From Campanula takesimana (Eukaryota; Streptophyta; Magnoliopsida; Asterales; Campanulaceae), in contig JAOWBW010001041.1 of assembly GCA_026119855.1 (NCBI GenBank), positions 434,001 to 498,000 of the forward strand: DNA of 64,000 nt. Reading direction: 5' to 3'. The notes beneath the pieces were generated by a model. It had not been told where the DNA came from. It did no database searches and saw nothing but the letters and a program-made list of their open reading frames with translations. Below are positions 51,397-63,707 of this stretch, piece by piece (positions within the stretch are counted from its first letter, which is position 1; every line of letters starts with the position of its first letter). A program made the translations under genes and the position numbers.

Positions 51397-51806
51397 AGCA
51401 GTAACCTAGCTTGAATCTTGGAGCGCTTCATCAATCTTCTTTGGTTCGATTTGAGAGATAAAGGAGTGATATTCATCATCAAGTTTGATGCTCTCCTAGT
51501 ACGAACCCCTACATTGAGATCACCAATGATGTTTGAAGTTGGATGATCTCTAACTTCACGAACCTCAGGGGGTAAGTTGGGTTGAGTAGTAGGAATACGA
51601 AAATCTTCAATGGGTACTTCATTTGATCCAGCATCAAGGTCATCAAAAGTGATTTTCTGAAGTGGAGAGACATCATGCGCAGGTGGAGGTGTTTGCGCAT
51701 CAGGAGTTGCAACTTCTGGCGTAGTATCGGGTGTATGCGCATGCGATGGACTTGCTTGATTCTGATTTTGATTTTCATTATCATTCTGTGCAGGTGCAGT
51801 TTGTGG
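51397..51806 (-). other. Sirevirus-B integrase-RT linker (minus copy)
   Basis: Degenerate, low-complexity (Met/Leu/Ser-like in shifted frames), with TGCGCA at 51,675, 51,695 and 51,735. Corresponds to 37,351-37,920. Confidence 0.5.
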
Positions 51807-53198
51807 CTACGTACCTGTCTCAACATTCTCAGCAGAATCATCAGAATCATTTGGAGCCAAATGTGGCTCAAGGAGAGAATGCTCATCAAATGTAACATGT
51901 ACAGATTCTATGATAACTAGAGTAGTTCTATTAAAAACACGAAAAGGTTTAGAATGTTTGGCATACCCAACAAAAATACCTTCATCTACTTTGGCGTCGA
52001 ATTTACCTCTATGATCTTTTCCGTTGTAGAGGATATAACATTTGCAGCCAAATATCTTGAAGAAAGCAATGTTGGGCGCTCTTCCTCTACAATAGCTCAT
52101 AAGGAGTTTTGTTGTAGGCTTTGTTGATGAGGGATCTATTCTGAGTAAAGCACGCAGTGTTGACGGCTTCTCCCCAAAAATACTTTAGAAGCTTTGCTTC
52201 TGCTATCATTGTTTTTCCAGCCTCAATCAACGTGCGGTTCTTTCTTTCCACAACGCCATTTTGTTGAGGAACTCCAGCAGCAGAGAAATTGTCATCAATC
52301 CCATATTCGTCACAATATTGTGCGACACCGTTGTTCTTGAATTCAGTTCCATTGTCTGATCTCACGCTCACGGTGTCGTCTTCCTTTTGAGTTTGGAGCT
52401 TTGAAAGAGAGCAGTCAAGATATCATAGCAGTCTTCTTTGGATATCATCATTTCGACCCATGTATATCTTGAGTAGTCATCCACCACAACTAAAGTATAT
52501 TTGTTTCCTCCAATGCTCGCGATGGTGACCGGTCCAAACAAGTCCATGTGAAGCAGTTGTAAACATTTGGAAGTTGAGGAGGCAATCTTGCTGGAGAAAG
52601 ACTGCTTTGGTTGTTTACCGAGTTGGCATGCTGCGCATTTTCTGTCATGATGGTCAGCTACTTTGGGAAGTCCTTTGACAATATTTTCCCTTCCCAGCTT
52701 AGACAAATACTTGAAGTTCAAATGACTTACGCGCTTATGCCATAGCCAACTGCTTTCACTTACATTCTTTGCTACAAAACAGAGATTAGTGATAGAATTT
52801 ATAGAGGTAAGATCAATAATGTAAACATTAGTCTTACGAGTCCCTGTGAGCAAAGTTAGTCCGGATGTGCCATCTTTGATATAGCAGTGTGTTGCAGTGA
52901 AGTGACATTCCAAACCTTTATCGCAAAATTGTGATATGGAGAGCAGGTTGTGCTTGAGTCCTTCTACGAGCGCAACTTTCTCAATGCACACTTTATCTTT
53001 TCTGATTCTTCCATATCCAACTATGTGCCCTTTGTTGTTATCTCCAAAAGTTACAGAGGGACCTCTTCCTTCATGCACATCTTCAAGAGCGGTGACATCT
53101 CCAGTCACGTGTCTAGAACATCCACTGTCGAGGTACCATATATGCGCTTTAGCTTGTGAAGAGTGCGCAGTGAAGCAGGAGACCTGCAAAATAGACAT
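51807..53198 (-). pseudogene. pol: Sirevirus-B protease and integrase (minus copy)
   Basis: Protease: WYLDSGCSRHVTGD with the catalytic DSG. GAG-pre-integrase: WLWHKRVSHLNFKYLSKLG. Integrase: zinc-binding CAACQLGKQPKQSF, Asp in LLHMDLFGPVT, then a frameshift near 52,370. Asp in SVRSDNGTEFKNN, Glu in PQQNGVVERKNRT, then a shift near 52,095 and GRAPNIAFFKIFGCKCYILY. The first frame is the same as gag, separated only by TAA at 53,219. Confidence 0.9.
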
Positions 53199-53216
53199 TA
53201 AAAACGCAGGTCCCCT

Positions 53217-55492
53217 TTATTCTTGGGTCCTAGAGTTAGCATCTTTTGACAACCCACTCCTGTCTGACCTTAGGATTTTACGTCCCTTGGCATTAGGAGT
53301 AAATCGCAAAAGGCATTCTGCAGCCTTGTGACCTAAACCATCACACATAACACAATGATGAATACCACTTATAGATTGGGTTTTCACAAACTCTTTACTT
53401 TTCTTTGGCTTAGCATTATGAACTGGAGCAGTTGAACTAGCTTTGACAAATATCATTTTTTGAGGTTTGGGTGCACTTTTCTTAAGAATGCGCATCTGGC
53501 GTTGGGGCGCATGGCTTTCATGCGCATGACCTTTTTGCGCAGATTTGACATTCGAAGTTGAAGCGCAACCATAGTCAGAATATGAGTTGTCATGCGCAGG
53601 TTCAACTTTAGCCTTACCCTTGTCTTTCCCAGTTTACTTCTTTGGGTAGACATAATGGAAATTTTGTCTCTGGACTTTCTCCTGTCCTTTACCCATTGAA
53701 GCAGAGTGCTTTGCTTTAGGAATTTTAAAAGTTTGTTGGGGTGTAAAATCCTTTTCTCTTTCAGAGCAGACGGCGCATTTAAAGTTGTCACTAGTTGAGA
53801 ACCCAAAGCCTTCCTTATCTCCACTGGCTTTTTGGGATTCTATAATTTGATCCATAGTGACACGAGATTTGGTCCACTCATCAGTGATCTTTGTGAGATC
53901 AGCTACTTGAGCAGCCAATTCTTCGTTTCTTACTTTAAATAGCACATTTTGATCTGTAAGAAAACGGTTCTTTTCAGTAAGAGGAGTCATGCTCTTAATC
54001 TGCTCCTTAAGGAGGGTGATCTCAGATTTTAAAAGAGTTTTCTCCGTCTTAAGCTGTGAAATTTCTCCAATTGATAAGTCCACTGCTTCTTTCATAGAAT
54101 TGAATTTCTTGATTACCTTTTCAGCTTGCTGAAAAATAGACTCGCGCTCAGTAGCAGAGTCATTCTTTTCTATTACAATTTCAGCAGGAATTTCAAGAGA
54201 TTCTTTGCGCGGAGGTGCAGCTACAAATTTCTTTGATAGGTCTGCTCTGGCAAATAAGTACTTGCCATTCTGTCTGCTTGGAGTCAGATGTCCCATTTCC
54301 ACCAGTTCTGTGATGGTGGGACCTTTGTGTCTGTATCGGGATCATTGTCTGAATCGCTATCAACATCAGCATTGGCCACCAAGCAGAGCAGTCCATCCTC
54401 AGAGTCATCATCACTGTCTTCAGTGTCAGTCTCTATCCAAGTCTTCAGTTCCTTTTCTGCGCAGTCTTCTTCAGCAATCATTCCGCGCTGCTTTGATGAT
54501 CTCTGCGCAGTATTTCTCTTCATGTACTCAAATTTTGGAGTAGGGCATTTTGAAGCAAAATGACCGGGCTTTCTGCAGTTGTAGCAGACCAAGTCATCAT
54601 CTTTCTTTGAGTCTCTGCCATGAGGGAATTTAGCTGGAGCTTTACTTGAGGATCCTGGCTTGGAGAATTTCCTGAACTTTTGAAATCGCTTTACGAACAT
54701 GGCAAAATCATCATCATCCATTTCAAGTAGAGAGGAAGTAAAGACTTTGTCTGAGGTTTGAGCAGGCGCAGGTTCCTTTTGCGCAACATAGGAAACAAGT
54801 TTTCCTTTCCCTTCAGTTTCGTCAATTCGATCAAGTTTTAACTCATACACTTTTAAGTTGGCGTATAAGCTGCGCAGTGGCCAAGTATCTAGAAATCCAG
54901 AATCTTCCAGATGACTTGCCTTGTGCACATATCTGGAACCTAGCGCATCTAAGAATTGAGAATTGACTTCTTTATTAGTGAATGTGGTTCCAAGAGATTT
55001 ACAAGAGTTTACAACAGTACAAAAGCGATCATAGGTTTGTCTCAAGGTTTCACCATCCTTTCTCATGAAGCAGTTGAATTTTCTTTGCACCACAAATCTT
55101 TTGTTTTCCTTGCTTACTTTGTCTCCATTCACATATCCTTCAATAGCATCCCATAGTTCCTTTGCAGTTCCACGGCTCACTATTTGATTGTGCATGGAGA
55201 GGTCTAGAGTGCTAAGAATGATGTTTCAAGCTCTTCCATCGTAGCCAACCCATTTCTTTTCTTCATCGGTCCAGTTCTCTTTGGCCTTCTTGATTGTAGG
55301 ATTATCCTTGTTGGTAGCAGCATCTGGATTGGCCTTCATTGGAATGTAGGGTCCTTCAAGAACGATGTCGTGGAGGATCTCGTCGATAGAAGAAAAATGA
55401 GTGAGCATGCAGTGCTTCCAGATTTCGAAGTGATCTTCATTCAGCACTGGAACATATGAATAGTTAGCCATTGCCCAAGATTTGGAAGCCAT
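53217..55492 (-). pseudogene. gag: Sirevirus-B Gag (minus copy)
   Basis: Starts at 55,492 (MASKSWAMANYSYVPVLNED), 61 bases inside the primer site. Damage: TGA at 55,228, a frameshift near 54,290 and TAA at 53,636 and 53,219. Order: N-terminal leader; UBN2 capsid (FNCFMRKDGETLRQTYDRFC); zinc knuckle CYNCRKPGHFASKC; acidic stretch (EDSDDDSEDGL); long coiled coil (ISQLKTEKTLLKSEITLLKE); second knuckle CVMCDGLGHKAAEC. Two knuckles around a coiled coil match Copia-1 Gag. Confidence 0.9.
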
Positions 55493-55552
55493 CTTGAATC
55501 GGCACCCAAGCTGTTAAGCTTGAAAAATAAAACAAGTTTTATGAAGGTGTTT

Positions 55553-55564
55553 GCTCTGATACCA
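55553..55564 (-). other. Sirevirus-B primer binding site (minus copy)
   Basis: Minus strand TGGTATCAGAGC, two bases from the LTR: initiator-Met tRNA complement. Confidence 0.93.
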
Positions 55565-55566
55565 CT

Positions 55567-57007
55567 TGTTGGTCCCAAAGGGGCAACAAGGGTATGAAAA
55601 TCGCTAGAGGGGGGGGGGGGGTGAATAGCGTTTTAAAAATTCTTTTCAAACCCTTTTGCAAAGTAATGGCTTATGCGCACAGATCTCAAATAAACTAAGT
55701 ATAGCGCGCAGAGAGTGTGAAATGCACAGCAGAAATTTAAGCAGCAACTGCGCAGGGTATACTGCGCAGAAGGTAAAAACGCACGCGCTAAGTTTTGGCT
55801 TAAAATGTTGGATAAAAAGGATTCTAAGGCAATAAGCAATAACAAACACAGCAGCAATAATAGCAATCTGATAAAATCAAACAAAGCAGTAATTCAGAAA
55901 TGATTAAGCAGGAAATAAATAGCGAGAATAAAGAACAAGCTATTTGGAGAGGTTCGATCGATGAAAGATCTACGTCCTCTACCAAGATGGTTAGTCTTGA
56001 ATTTTCTAATGGAGAGATTTATTGATGTGAGGAGCTTTTACAAGATTACAATGAATCAAAACTCAAATCAAAATCTATTCTATGAAGAACAAATCCTAGA
56101 CTAAACCGGTGTATCTCAAGAAGTTAGATCGATATGATCAAAGCTTCAAGAGGTGTGTGTGTGACAGAAATTCTGGGCTCTATGAATCTATGAGATGAAG
56201 AGCACGAAGAATTCTGGTGATACAAGGCTTTATGATCTGGGCAGGAGTTTGAAGGTATGAAGGTTTGAAGGTTGATCTTGAATCTGGGAATATAAGCAGA
56301 AATCTTCAGAACTTCAAGGATATTAGTAAGCACAAACTCTAGCAACTTGGAAATGAAGATGAGCAGGCTATTTATAGCAGAGAGCTTAAAACTAGCCGTT
56401 GGAGCTATGAGCAAAGACGATGAGCTGGCACAATATGATTGATGAGCAGATGTCCTTTATAGCCGTTGGGGCTCTGATCAAGGTTGATGACCTGGCACAA
56501 TATAATTGGTGCGCAGGTGATATAGAGCCGTTGGAGACTGAGTATGAAGACCAAATTCAAAAGTTTTTTCTAGAAGGTTGACAGCTGTCTTCGTTTGAAA
56601 TATTTCTCTTTGAGCGCATCTCCACCGTTGGATCTGCTGAGTGTGCTTGCTTTGTCGTTTCTGCACACCTCAGCACTTTAATAAGCGTACATCTTCAAAG
56701 CGTTTTCCAAGTTAGGGGATCTGAATGCATCGAAAACTGAGCAAGGTAGAATGCTGCGCAGGAGAGACCTGCGTAGCGGCGTCCTGCGCAGAGAAGTCTT
56801 GCGCAATGGCCACAGTCTTGCTTAGATCTTCATTCCTTTTCACTCCAAGTCCTATATTCTAAGCCTATACAATAAAATGGACTAAGCTAAAAATTGAAGT
56901 TATAAAACTTCTTACATAGGGTCCTAAAGTCCATAAAATATTAATAGGTGATGGTATCAATCAATTCTAACATAAGTAGGAGGGTTAATAAATAAGCATA
57001 CCCAACA
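55567..57007 (-). repeat. Sirevirus-B 5' LTR (minus copy)
   Basis: 1,441 bp; TGTTGGGTATG ... GGGACCAACA on the minus strand. A G run at 55,609-55,621 is the counterpart of the C run in the plus copy, and the triple CCAACGGCT repeats are kept. It is 233 bp shorter than the plus-copy LTR. Confidence 0.92.
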
Positions 57008-58700
57008 AGAACTCTTTCTTGGTAATCTTCAGTCTCTCAAAGTTGAAACTAGGTTATCACTTCCATTTGTTTATCTCACAGAAAAGAGAACCGAGACAAA
57101 CTAGCCAAATCAAAAGTAACTTTATTCGAGTAACAAAAATTCTAGCATGATACACAATGAGCCGATCAATTTCAAATACCACATCAAAATGATCTTAATG
57201 CTAGGAAATCAAGTTTGCAAGAAATCTCCTATCACATATTTGTACCGAACAAAACTTGTTGATCATAAAGGCACAAAACAAAGTACCACTAGGGTAGCAA
57301 ATGGTAATCCGAATTCAAAGTTTAAGGTCTAACACACAAATTATGAGCCATAGCATACGATGAATGAATGCATAGCACAGAAAACCAAATCGTAAGGAAA
57401 TAACTCAAGAGAAAATAGGGAGTGTACATGTGAACAAAATGTTGGAGCCTCTAGCTTTACCTAAGTTATAGCCAAAACCTTCTCTCTAAATGCAAACTGT
57501 ATTTTCACCTAAGCATCCCCGTCCTAGTGGTGAATAAGAGTGCTTGTTATGAAATTGACAATCCTTCAACACAATACAATTTCTATAAGAGTTATAGCAT
57601 GTTCCCATCCATTTGTAACATGAGTCAACACCATGCTTCTTCCCACAAGAATAACAAGAGATCAGAGTAATCTGAGATGCCACCACTAAAATCTTCTTTG
57701 GTGAATTAGTTTATGCTCATTTTGTAACTACTGATCAGATACTTTCCTTTATCTTCAAGATTGGACCTGGAATCCCTTCTATCCTCTACATCATGTTCAA
57801 CTATCATTTCTCGTTCCACAAATGTAGTGTATAGATTTAAATTGAGGCAATTAATTGAACTCTGATATGTGCCTTTAATCATCCCTCAAAATTCTTGGCT
57901 CTCCGAAACTTGTTATCTACCAGTACATGAAAATAATGGGGCAATTCAGTAACATTGTTGCATAAAAATTCGCAGTCATCTATCCTTCCTTATAATCAAT
58001 TAATCCTCTAGTTTTGCCTCCATGCTCAGTCATAAGCAGAAAATACTTCTTCTGAAACACATCGAAAAACAATTGACATGTTCTTTGCTCACCTGGAACT
58101 CCAGAGCTTAAACTCTTTTTGGTTAATATTTACCACTAACATCTTCTCATACTAACATCTGGCCAACAAATTGCACTTTTTTGAGATTCAGTACACATTT
58201 ATGTGATCAAATATCTACTCCATAGTTTCTACCCAATGTCCACACCACTAGGATTAATCAAACCTGCAACCTTTATAATCCACTTCAAGAAGTCCAAAGA
58301 ATCTTCATCTGATCTTTTACGAGATGGCATAATCGCTGCACTATAACATTTAGTGCAATTCATGACAAGAACATTTGCACATTAGATTTTTAAGATATTA
58401 TTATGGGACTAACAGGGGCCCTTCTGAATTAACTTCAACGGCTTTCGATATATGGTCTTTAGGTTCATAGCCAATCATTAAGGAATTTTATTTTATTTTT
58501 TTATATTTTTTTTAATCATATCAAACATATACCACACAATACAAATTCGATTCTTACAAATTTTTTGAACAATACCGATGCCAAGGCAAATTCTTTACCA
58601 ACTTACAATCCCTTATGGTTCTAAAAGACTAAATGATCATAAACATATACTCTCATAATCAAACCTAAGGCTCTAAACGACCGAAGGATCATAAACCTAT
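57008..58700 (-). pseudogene. gag: Gypsy-B gag region, degenerate
   Basis: Lies on the minus strand after the Gypsy-B primer site and is truncated at 57,007 by the Sirevirus-B LTR. The only readable domain is at 57,486-57,686: CYSCGKKHGVDSC followed by a second Cys pair, the knuckle form of Gypsy Gag. The rest is full of stops. The pol part is absent from the window. Confidence 0.6.
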
Positions 58701-58712
58701 GCTCTGATACCA
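58701..58712 (-). other. Gypsy-B primer binding site
   Basis: Minus strand TGGTATCAGAGC three bases inside the LTR: initiator-Met tRNA complement. Confidence 0.9.
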
Positions 58713-58715
58713 CTC

Positions 58716-61353
58716 TGTCATGCCCCGAAGTCTGACATTGCACAGACCTCGAGAAGTGACGAACGAAACCGAATACCAATCGAAACCCCAAAATGAGAAC
58801 TGAATTTTTCCTCATCTTATAAACAAACTGAAATGATACAATACAAAATCTCGAAGCGAGTACATCAGAGCTACTATCCTCTGACTCAAAACTCAACCTG
58901 AACAATCTCAAATATTTATAAAATCTAAAACATTAACAGTTTACAAAAGTTATTTATACATAGCAAAACAATACATATATCTAAAGACGTAAAGTCCCAC
59001 TCAAGCTTCACAACTCTACTGCAAAACCTTCAGGTCTCAACGACACTCCACCTGGAAGGGAAAGGGTTAACGAAAAGGGTGAGCACAAATTGCCCAGTAA
59101 GAGACTTGCCAACACAAAGGTGTGTGGCACTGTATAGAAACCCAACCAAGAACAAATAGCAATAACGAACCCAACCACCCGATATATAAGTGAGGAGAGA
59201 AAGATTACAACCGAATCAAATTCCGAATCAAAGTTCCAAAGTCAAAGTCCATTAAACACTTGAGTTGGCCAAATTCCCAAAGTCAAAGTTGATTCTTCGT
59301 CATAGTTTCACTTGCGCAAATGATACTATGACTAGGAATCACAAATATAACAACCGGTGTTAAAGTCATCTCTTGTTAAGGAATTCAAAGTCAAATACTC
59401 AAAGTGTAAATGGCAGAGTAGCTAAAACGAATAACCGAGTCCAAATGAATTGATCCAATAAACGATCACGAATAACAAATCAAACCAATCCGATAATTCC
59501 GAAGCCAAAGAATGAAAGGGTACAAGGTTGACAAGACCCTTACCTCGAATCCGAGCTAATCCAAAACAAAGTACTCAACGCAACTTAACCCTTCTAATCT
59601 AACATAACAAATAAATAAATAGTACAAGAGTTAGTATCCATTAAAATGCATCCAAATATTAATAATTCATAACAAGTTACTAGAGCATTACAACAATTAT
59701 ACAATTACTGCACAAAGACTACGACTATGCTTGCTTAACTATTATAGATAGAAAATACTCGGAAAAAAACTCAATTTAGACCCAAGAACCATCATTCTGA
59801 ATTCATATGAATTTATTATCAAATACTTAAGTTTGATTATTTTTAAGATGTCCCAATTTACATCATCCCCAAAAATAACAAATCTGGGATAGTTCCATAA
59901 CATTTCGAAACCATATAACTATTTAAGTGGAAAGAGCATGAAAAATTAATCAATTTAGGCTCAAAAATCACTCAATTCCAACTTCGTATGAATTAATTAT
60001 GATTTTACGGGTTTAACGGACATTCAAATTCATTTATAATACATTGCAGTCAAAACAGAGATTCTAGGAACAAACTATAATCAATCAGATTTTGAAACCT
60101 ATTCCATCGAAAAGCTCTCGAAAAATTACTCAAGTTAGACTCAAAAACCACACCATTCCGATTAAAAACGAACAAGTTAGAAGCAATAAATGGTTACAAT
60201 TTTTCCTGAACATTATAGGGACCAAACTGGGATTTTCACAATTGTAAGGACAAATTAGGGATTTCCGAAAATTAGCATCCTTAACTTTTTAGAAATGAGT
60301 TACAGCTCTGTAGCTCCAATATTGTTCATGGAATCAAATTGCTATCCACCTAACTACATACCCATATAAATTCACAACCCAAATGTACCAAATCAAGAAT
60401 AATTTAATTCATACATTAATCTAATTTAAAATCACAATCAACTCACAAACACACACAGTTTCATTCAAATTTTAACAATTAAAGAAACACACATACTAGA
60501 ATCACACACAGTACAAACATAAAAACAGAATAATATATAAATGCAAATTTCTATCTTACAACTTCAATTCATTAACTAGTGATCAAAATGATTTGAATGA
60601 GCTATTTACCTTGAGTTCATGATTTTCTCTCTATTTTATTACTCCCTTTTACTTTCTCTAATCTTACAAAATAGATAGACTGATGATGCGAATAAGGGAA
60701 AAAAAAATAATGAAGCCTTACTACTCTTGTCCAGGATAACAATGAAGAAAGCCTAATTTGTATCAGGTTGGAAGCTGAGTCACACCAAAGGGATATAAAA
60801 TTTGCTAGATGATTTACACCACCTGCTTACCATGTGAACTCTAAGTGCTTCTCATTTCTCCAGCAATAATATTTGTGGGTCCCGCACACAAAACTCAACT
60901 TCACCGTCTACTTTAAATTAGTAAATCTTATCTTTAACTAATTTTCTTCTCATCTACACTTATTGCTTTATAATTTACTCCTTCCATCCCAAAATAATTT
61001 TCACTTATAATTAAATTATTATATTATATATTGAATTAAATTTAAGAAGTTACTCATTTCGTCCCAAAATAACTTGTACTAACTATTTAATTACTATATT
61101 TATATTGAGTTATATTCAAAAAGTTAATCCATCCGTCTCAAAATAAACTTCACTAATTATTAATTTATTATATTGAGTTATATTCAAAAAGTTACTCTCC
61201 CCGTCCCAAAAGAAGTTGTACTAATTATTAAAGTACTACATTAAAATAATAACACAATTCATAAAATGCAAATCCAAATTATCTACTACTGCACTCATAT
61301 AAAAATTGTCAAATATATTTATGCAATATAGACCTATTATCTGGGGCGTCACA
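58716..61353 (-). repeat. Gypsy-B 5' LTR
   Basis: 2,638 bp; on the minus strand starts TGTGACGCCCCAGATAATAG, ends CTTCGGGGCATGACA. The TGTGACGCCCC start and GGGGCATGACA end are typical of large plant Gypsy LTRs. No second copy is present, so the end points rest on the primer site and TG/CA rule. Confidence 0.78.
60978..61255. repeat. Four tandem ~70 bp units in the Gypsy-B LTR
   Basis: Units start at about 60,978, 61,049, 61,127 and 61,193. Each opens with a 'CTCC.TCCGTCCCAAAAT'-like word, then 'CACTAATTATTAA..TATATTGAGTTATATTCAAAAAGTTA' themes. The opening word resembles the MITE terminus found elsewhere in the window. Confidence 0.75.
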
Positions 61354-62185
61354 TTAAACGTGCAAAGTGCACAAAGGAAAATGTTTGATTCTACAAGGGA
61401 GTAAAAGTGCAAGGAATTTTTGTTACTTGGAAGGGCAATCCTTGCGTGGAAGATCTTTTTGTGATGACAAAAAGAAAAAGAAGACCCATAAAAGGTTGTG
61501 TTTCTCGGGTGTTGACGTGATTTTTGGGAATTTTGGTCAACGGGAGATGTGTTAGGAAATTGACCAAAGTACCCAAATCATATTTTGGTTAGAAAATGAT
61601 TACTAAATCCCACACCGGTTAGAAAGAGGAAAATTAATCCTACATCGGTTAGAAAAGGTAAAAGTGAGTGTTCCTCCACATTATAAACCTTTTAGTGGCG
61701 AGGGAATACATTTGTATTACATTTCTTGTGAGAAATTCAAAGTTAGAAGCTGAATATCTTATGGTTACCAAGTTTTAAAGTACCTAACATATCCATGTAT
61801 ATAACCTTTTAGTTAAAAATTCAGACTCAATATTGGTAAGAAAATCATGTTTTTGAGCTCTTAGATATAAGATATATTATATAATGTATATGCTCTTTCC
61901 AGAATATTTGAATATTTTTATCTTAGCTCCATATGTAAACTTAATGGCATGCATGAAGATTTTGATCTTTGTACTCCTGTTTTCCTAAAAATTGGAGTAG
62001 GACTTTATAAGTTTTGTTTAGAAACTTCCATAGTATATTTGTAGCGTAAAGCTTGATCAGGATTTAAACTCGTGCACATCGGTGCTGGAAATCTATTGAT
62101 CATTAGAATGTTATAATGCCAACTTGATCTGGATTCATACACCATGTAAACTTAAATGACATTATTCAAAGTTCTTTTCCTGCTC
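61354..62185. other. Unassigned stretch
   Basis: 61,590-61,690 repeats 'CCCACACCGGTTAGAAAGAGG / CCTACATCGGTTAGAAAAGG', followed by CATTATAAACC, which looks like the promoter part of an old LTR. No partner LTR and no gene identified. Confidence 0.4.
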
Positions 62186-62374
62186 TGTTGGGACTGCGAC
62201 CACCCCAACCACTCCACATTAGTATGATATTGTCCACTTTGGGCCCAGCCCACACGGATTTGTTTTTGGTCAACTCCCAAAAGGCCTCATACTAATGGAG
62301 TATGTGGACACCTTTATATACTAGACAATTCTTCATTCAATTGCCAATGTGGGACTTAGGTTGACACCCCAACA
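62186..62374 (-). repeat. TRIM LTR (3' in element sense)
   Basis: 189 bp with TG...CA ends; contains a 'tttatatacta' block (TATA-like on both strands) and GGGCCCAGCCCACACGG. Confidence 0.8.
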
Positions 62375-62556
62375 AACCTCCCCTCAACTCAAGTACCTCC
62401 AGCAAAACTTGTACTGCCGCTAACACCATCTACGAGACACGCCGCCCGATCACCTTTATCGGGAAGACTTTCAACACAAGGGTCTTTTTCACGAGATCAC
62501 ACATAGGAAAATCCCACACATGTCCACTTCGCGTCGGGCCCATCAACCAACCTGGG

Positions 62557-63290
62557 CTTTGATACCAGTTGTTGGGATCGCTCACCAACAAGAGAAATCG
62601 CAATAAGAGAATCCAAAATAACACACGCACACAATCGAAGACAAAACACACAATTTTTCTGTGGTTCGGCTTAAAGCTTATTCCACCCAACAATAAATAT
62701 ATTAAACTTCTCGATATTACAAGAATGAAGACTCCCTCTCTCTCAACACTCTTGAATATCCTCACCAACGCATACAAGTATAAAATTTCTCTCTCTAAAT
62801 TATATGTCTATGCTAACTCTCTCTCTCTCTTAAGTTCAATAAAAAAACATAACTAGTGAAGCCTATTTGTATAGGGGAGGCACACCCACTAATCACCTCT
62901 TCCTCATATTCTCCCCTAAGGGGAGCCCCTCTTGGCACCACAAGGCACACCCAAATTTTAAGCCATATATTCTTTATACACGCACATCACAAACCCTTTC
63001 CTAATACTATAAGAAAATCACTTTTTCCTTCACCCATAAGGATTCACGATTTCCTTCCACACTTGCATTAGGAAACAATCCTCCTCTCGTATTACAATTA
63101 GGAAATAGAATTATCCACATGATTTTGACAATCCTATTAGAATTTGAGACAAAAAATCCAAAAAACTCTCCCCCTGACTCAAATTCTACCACATCATTGT
63201 CATCTTCAACTTGCAACTTCCATGATCTTCATGTTCCACCCGTTCCATCTCACCGTCATCGGTCATCTTCAACACCACTCGTGTTTTCCT
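62557..63290 (-). repeat. Second LTR-like junction inside the TRIM interior
   Basis: GGCTTTGATACCAG then TGTTGGGATCGC (62,570) repeats the primer-site/LTR junction seen at 63,694-63,720. The flanking block 62,410-62,550 is a diverged copy of 63,290-63,430 ('aaaacttgtac.gccgct', 'gggaagactttc.acacaag'). A related element seems inserted or duplicated here; its far end was not found. Confidence 0.5.
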
Positions 63291-63707
63291 CACAAAACTT
63301 GTACCGCCGCTCTCCACTAGCGGGACACGCAGCCTGATCACCATATCAGGAAGACTTTCGACACAAGACTTCTTCATGAGGTCACACAAGGGTGAATTCA
63401 TCATTCCATCGAACATTGGGGCTTGATACTTCGATCCTCCAATATCTATATTCTTCAAAAAAATCTCCTGCTGCTATTCCGGACACTTTTACCAATGCTA
63501 GGTACCTCCAAATCCAATCTCCACCGTTCATATTGAATATCTATGAGTCCCAAATCTGCTCGCCATTGGTTAACGAATGCGCTACGCCTGTTTCTTCACT
63601 GCTGCGCTGAATAAAAACGGACTAAATCTGCTCTCTTGTTTTTTTCTTCGATTTTGGATATCTTCCGTCAATGCGACTTCTTCCTTTAACCAAGCTCTGA
63701 TGCCAGT

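Larger units (their letters stand above)
48506..57007 (-). mobile_element. Sirevirus-B, minus-strand copy (3' part missing)
   Basis: Reading right to left: 5' LTR, primer site, gag, pol in normal Copia order, spacer, ORF3 exon 1, intron and the start of exon 2, where Gypsy-A is inserted. The rest of ORF3 and the 3' LTR are not seen on the left of Gypsy-A. Better preserved than the plus copy. About 29 TGCGCA words. Confidence 0.9.

Noticed and set aside
58621..58911. 96-codon minus-strand frame
   Set aside because: It spans the Gypsy-B LTR end and primer site, so it is not a gene.
62430..63610. Frames of 70-115 codons in the TRIM interior
   Set aside because: No retroelement domain; the element has LTRs and priming sites only.
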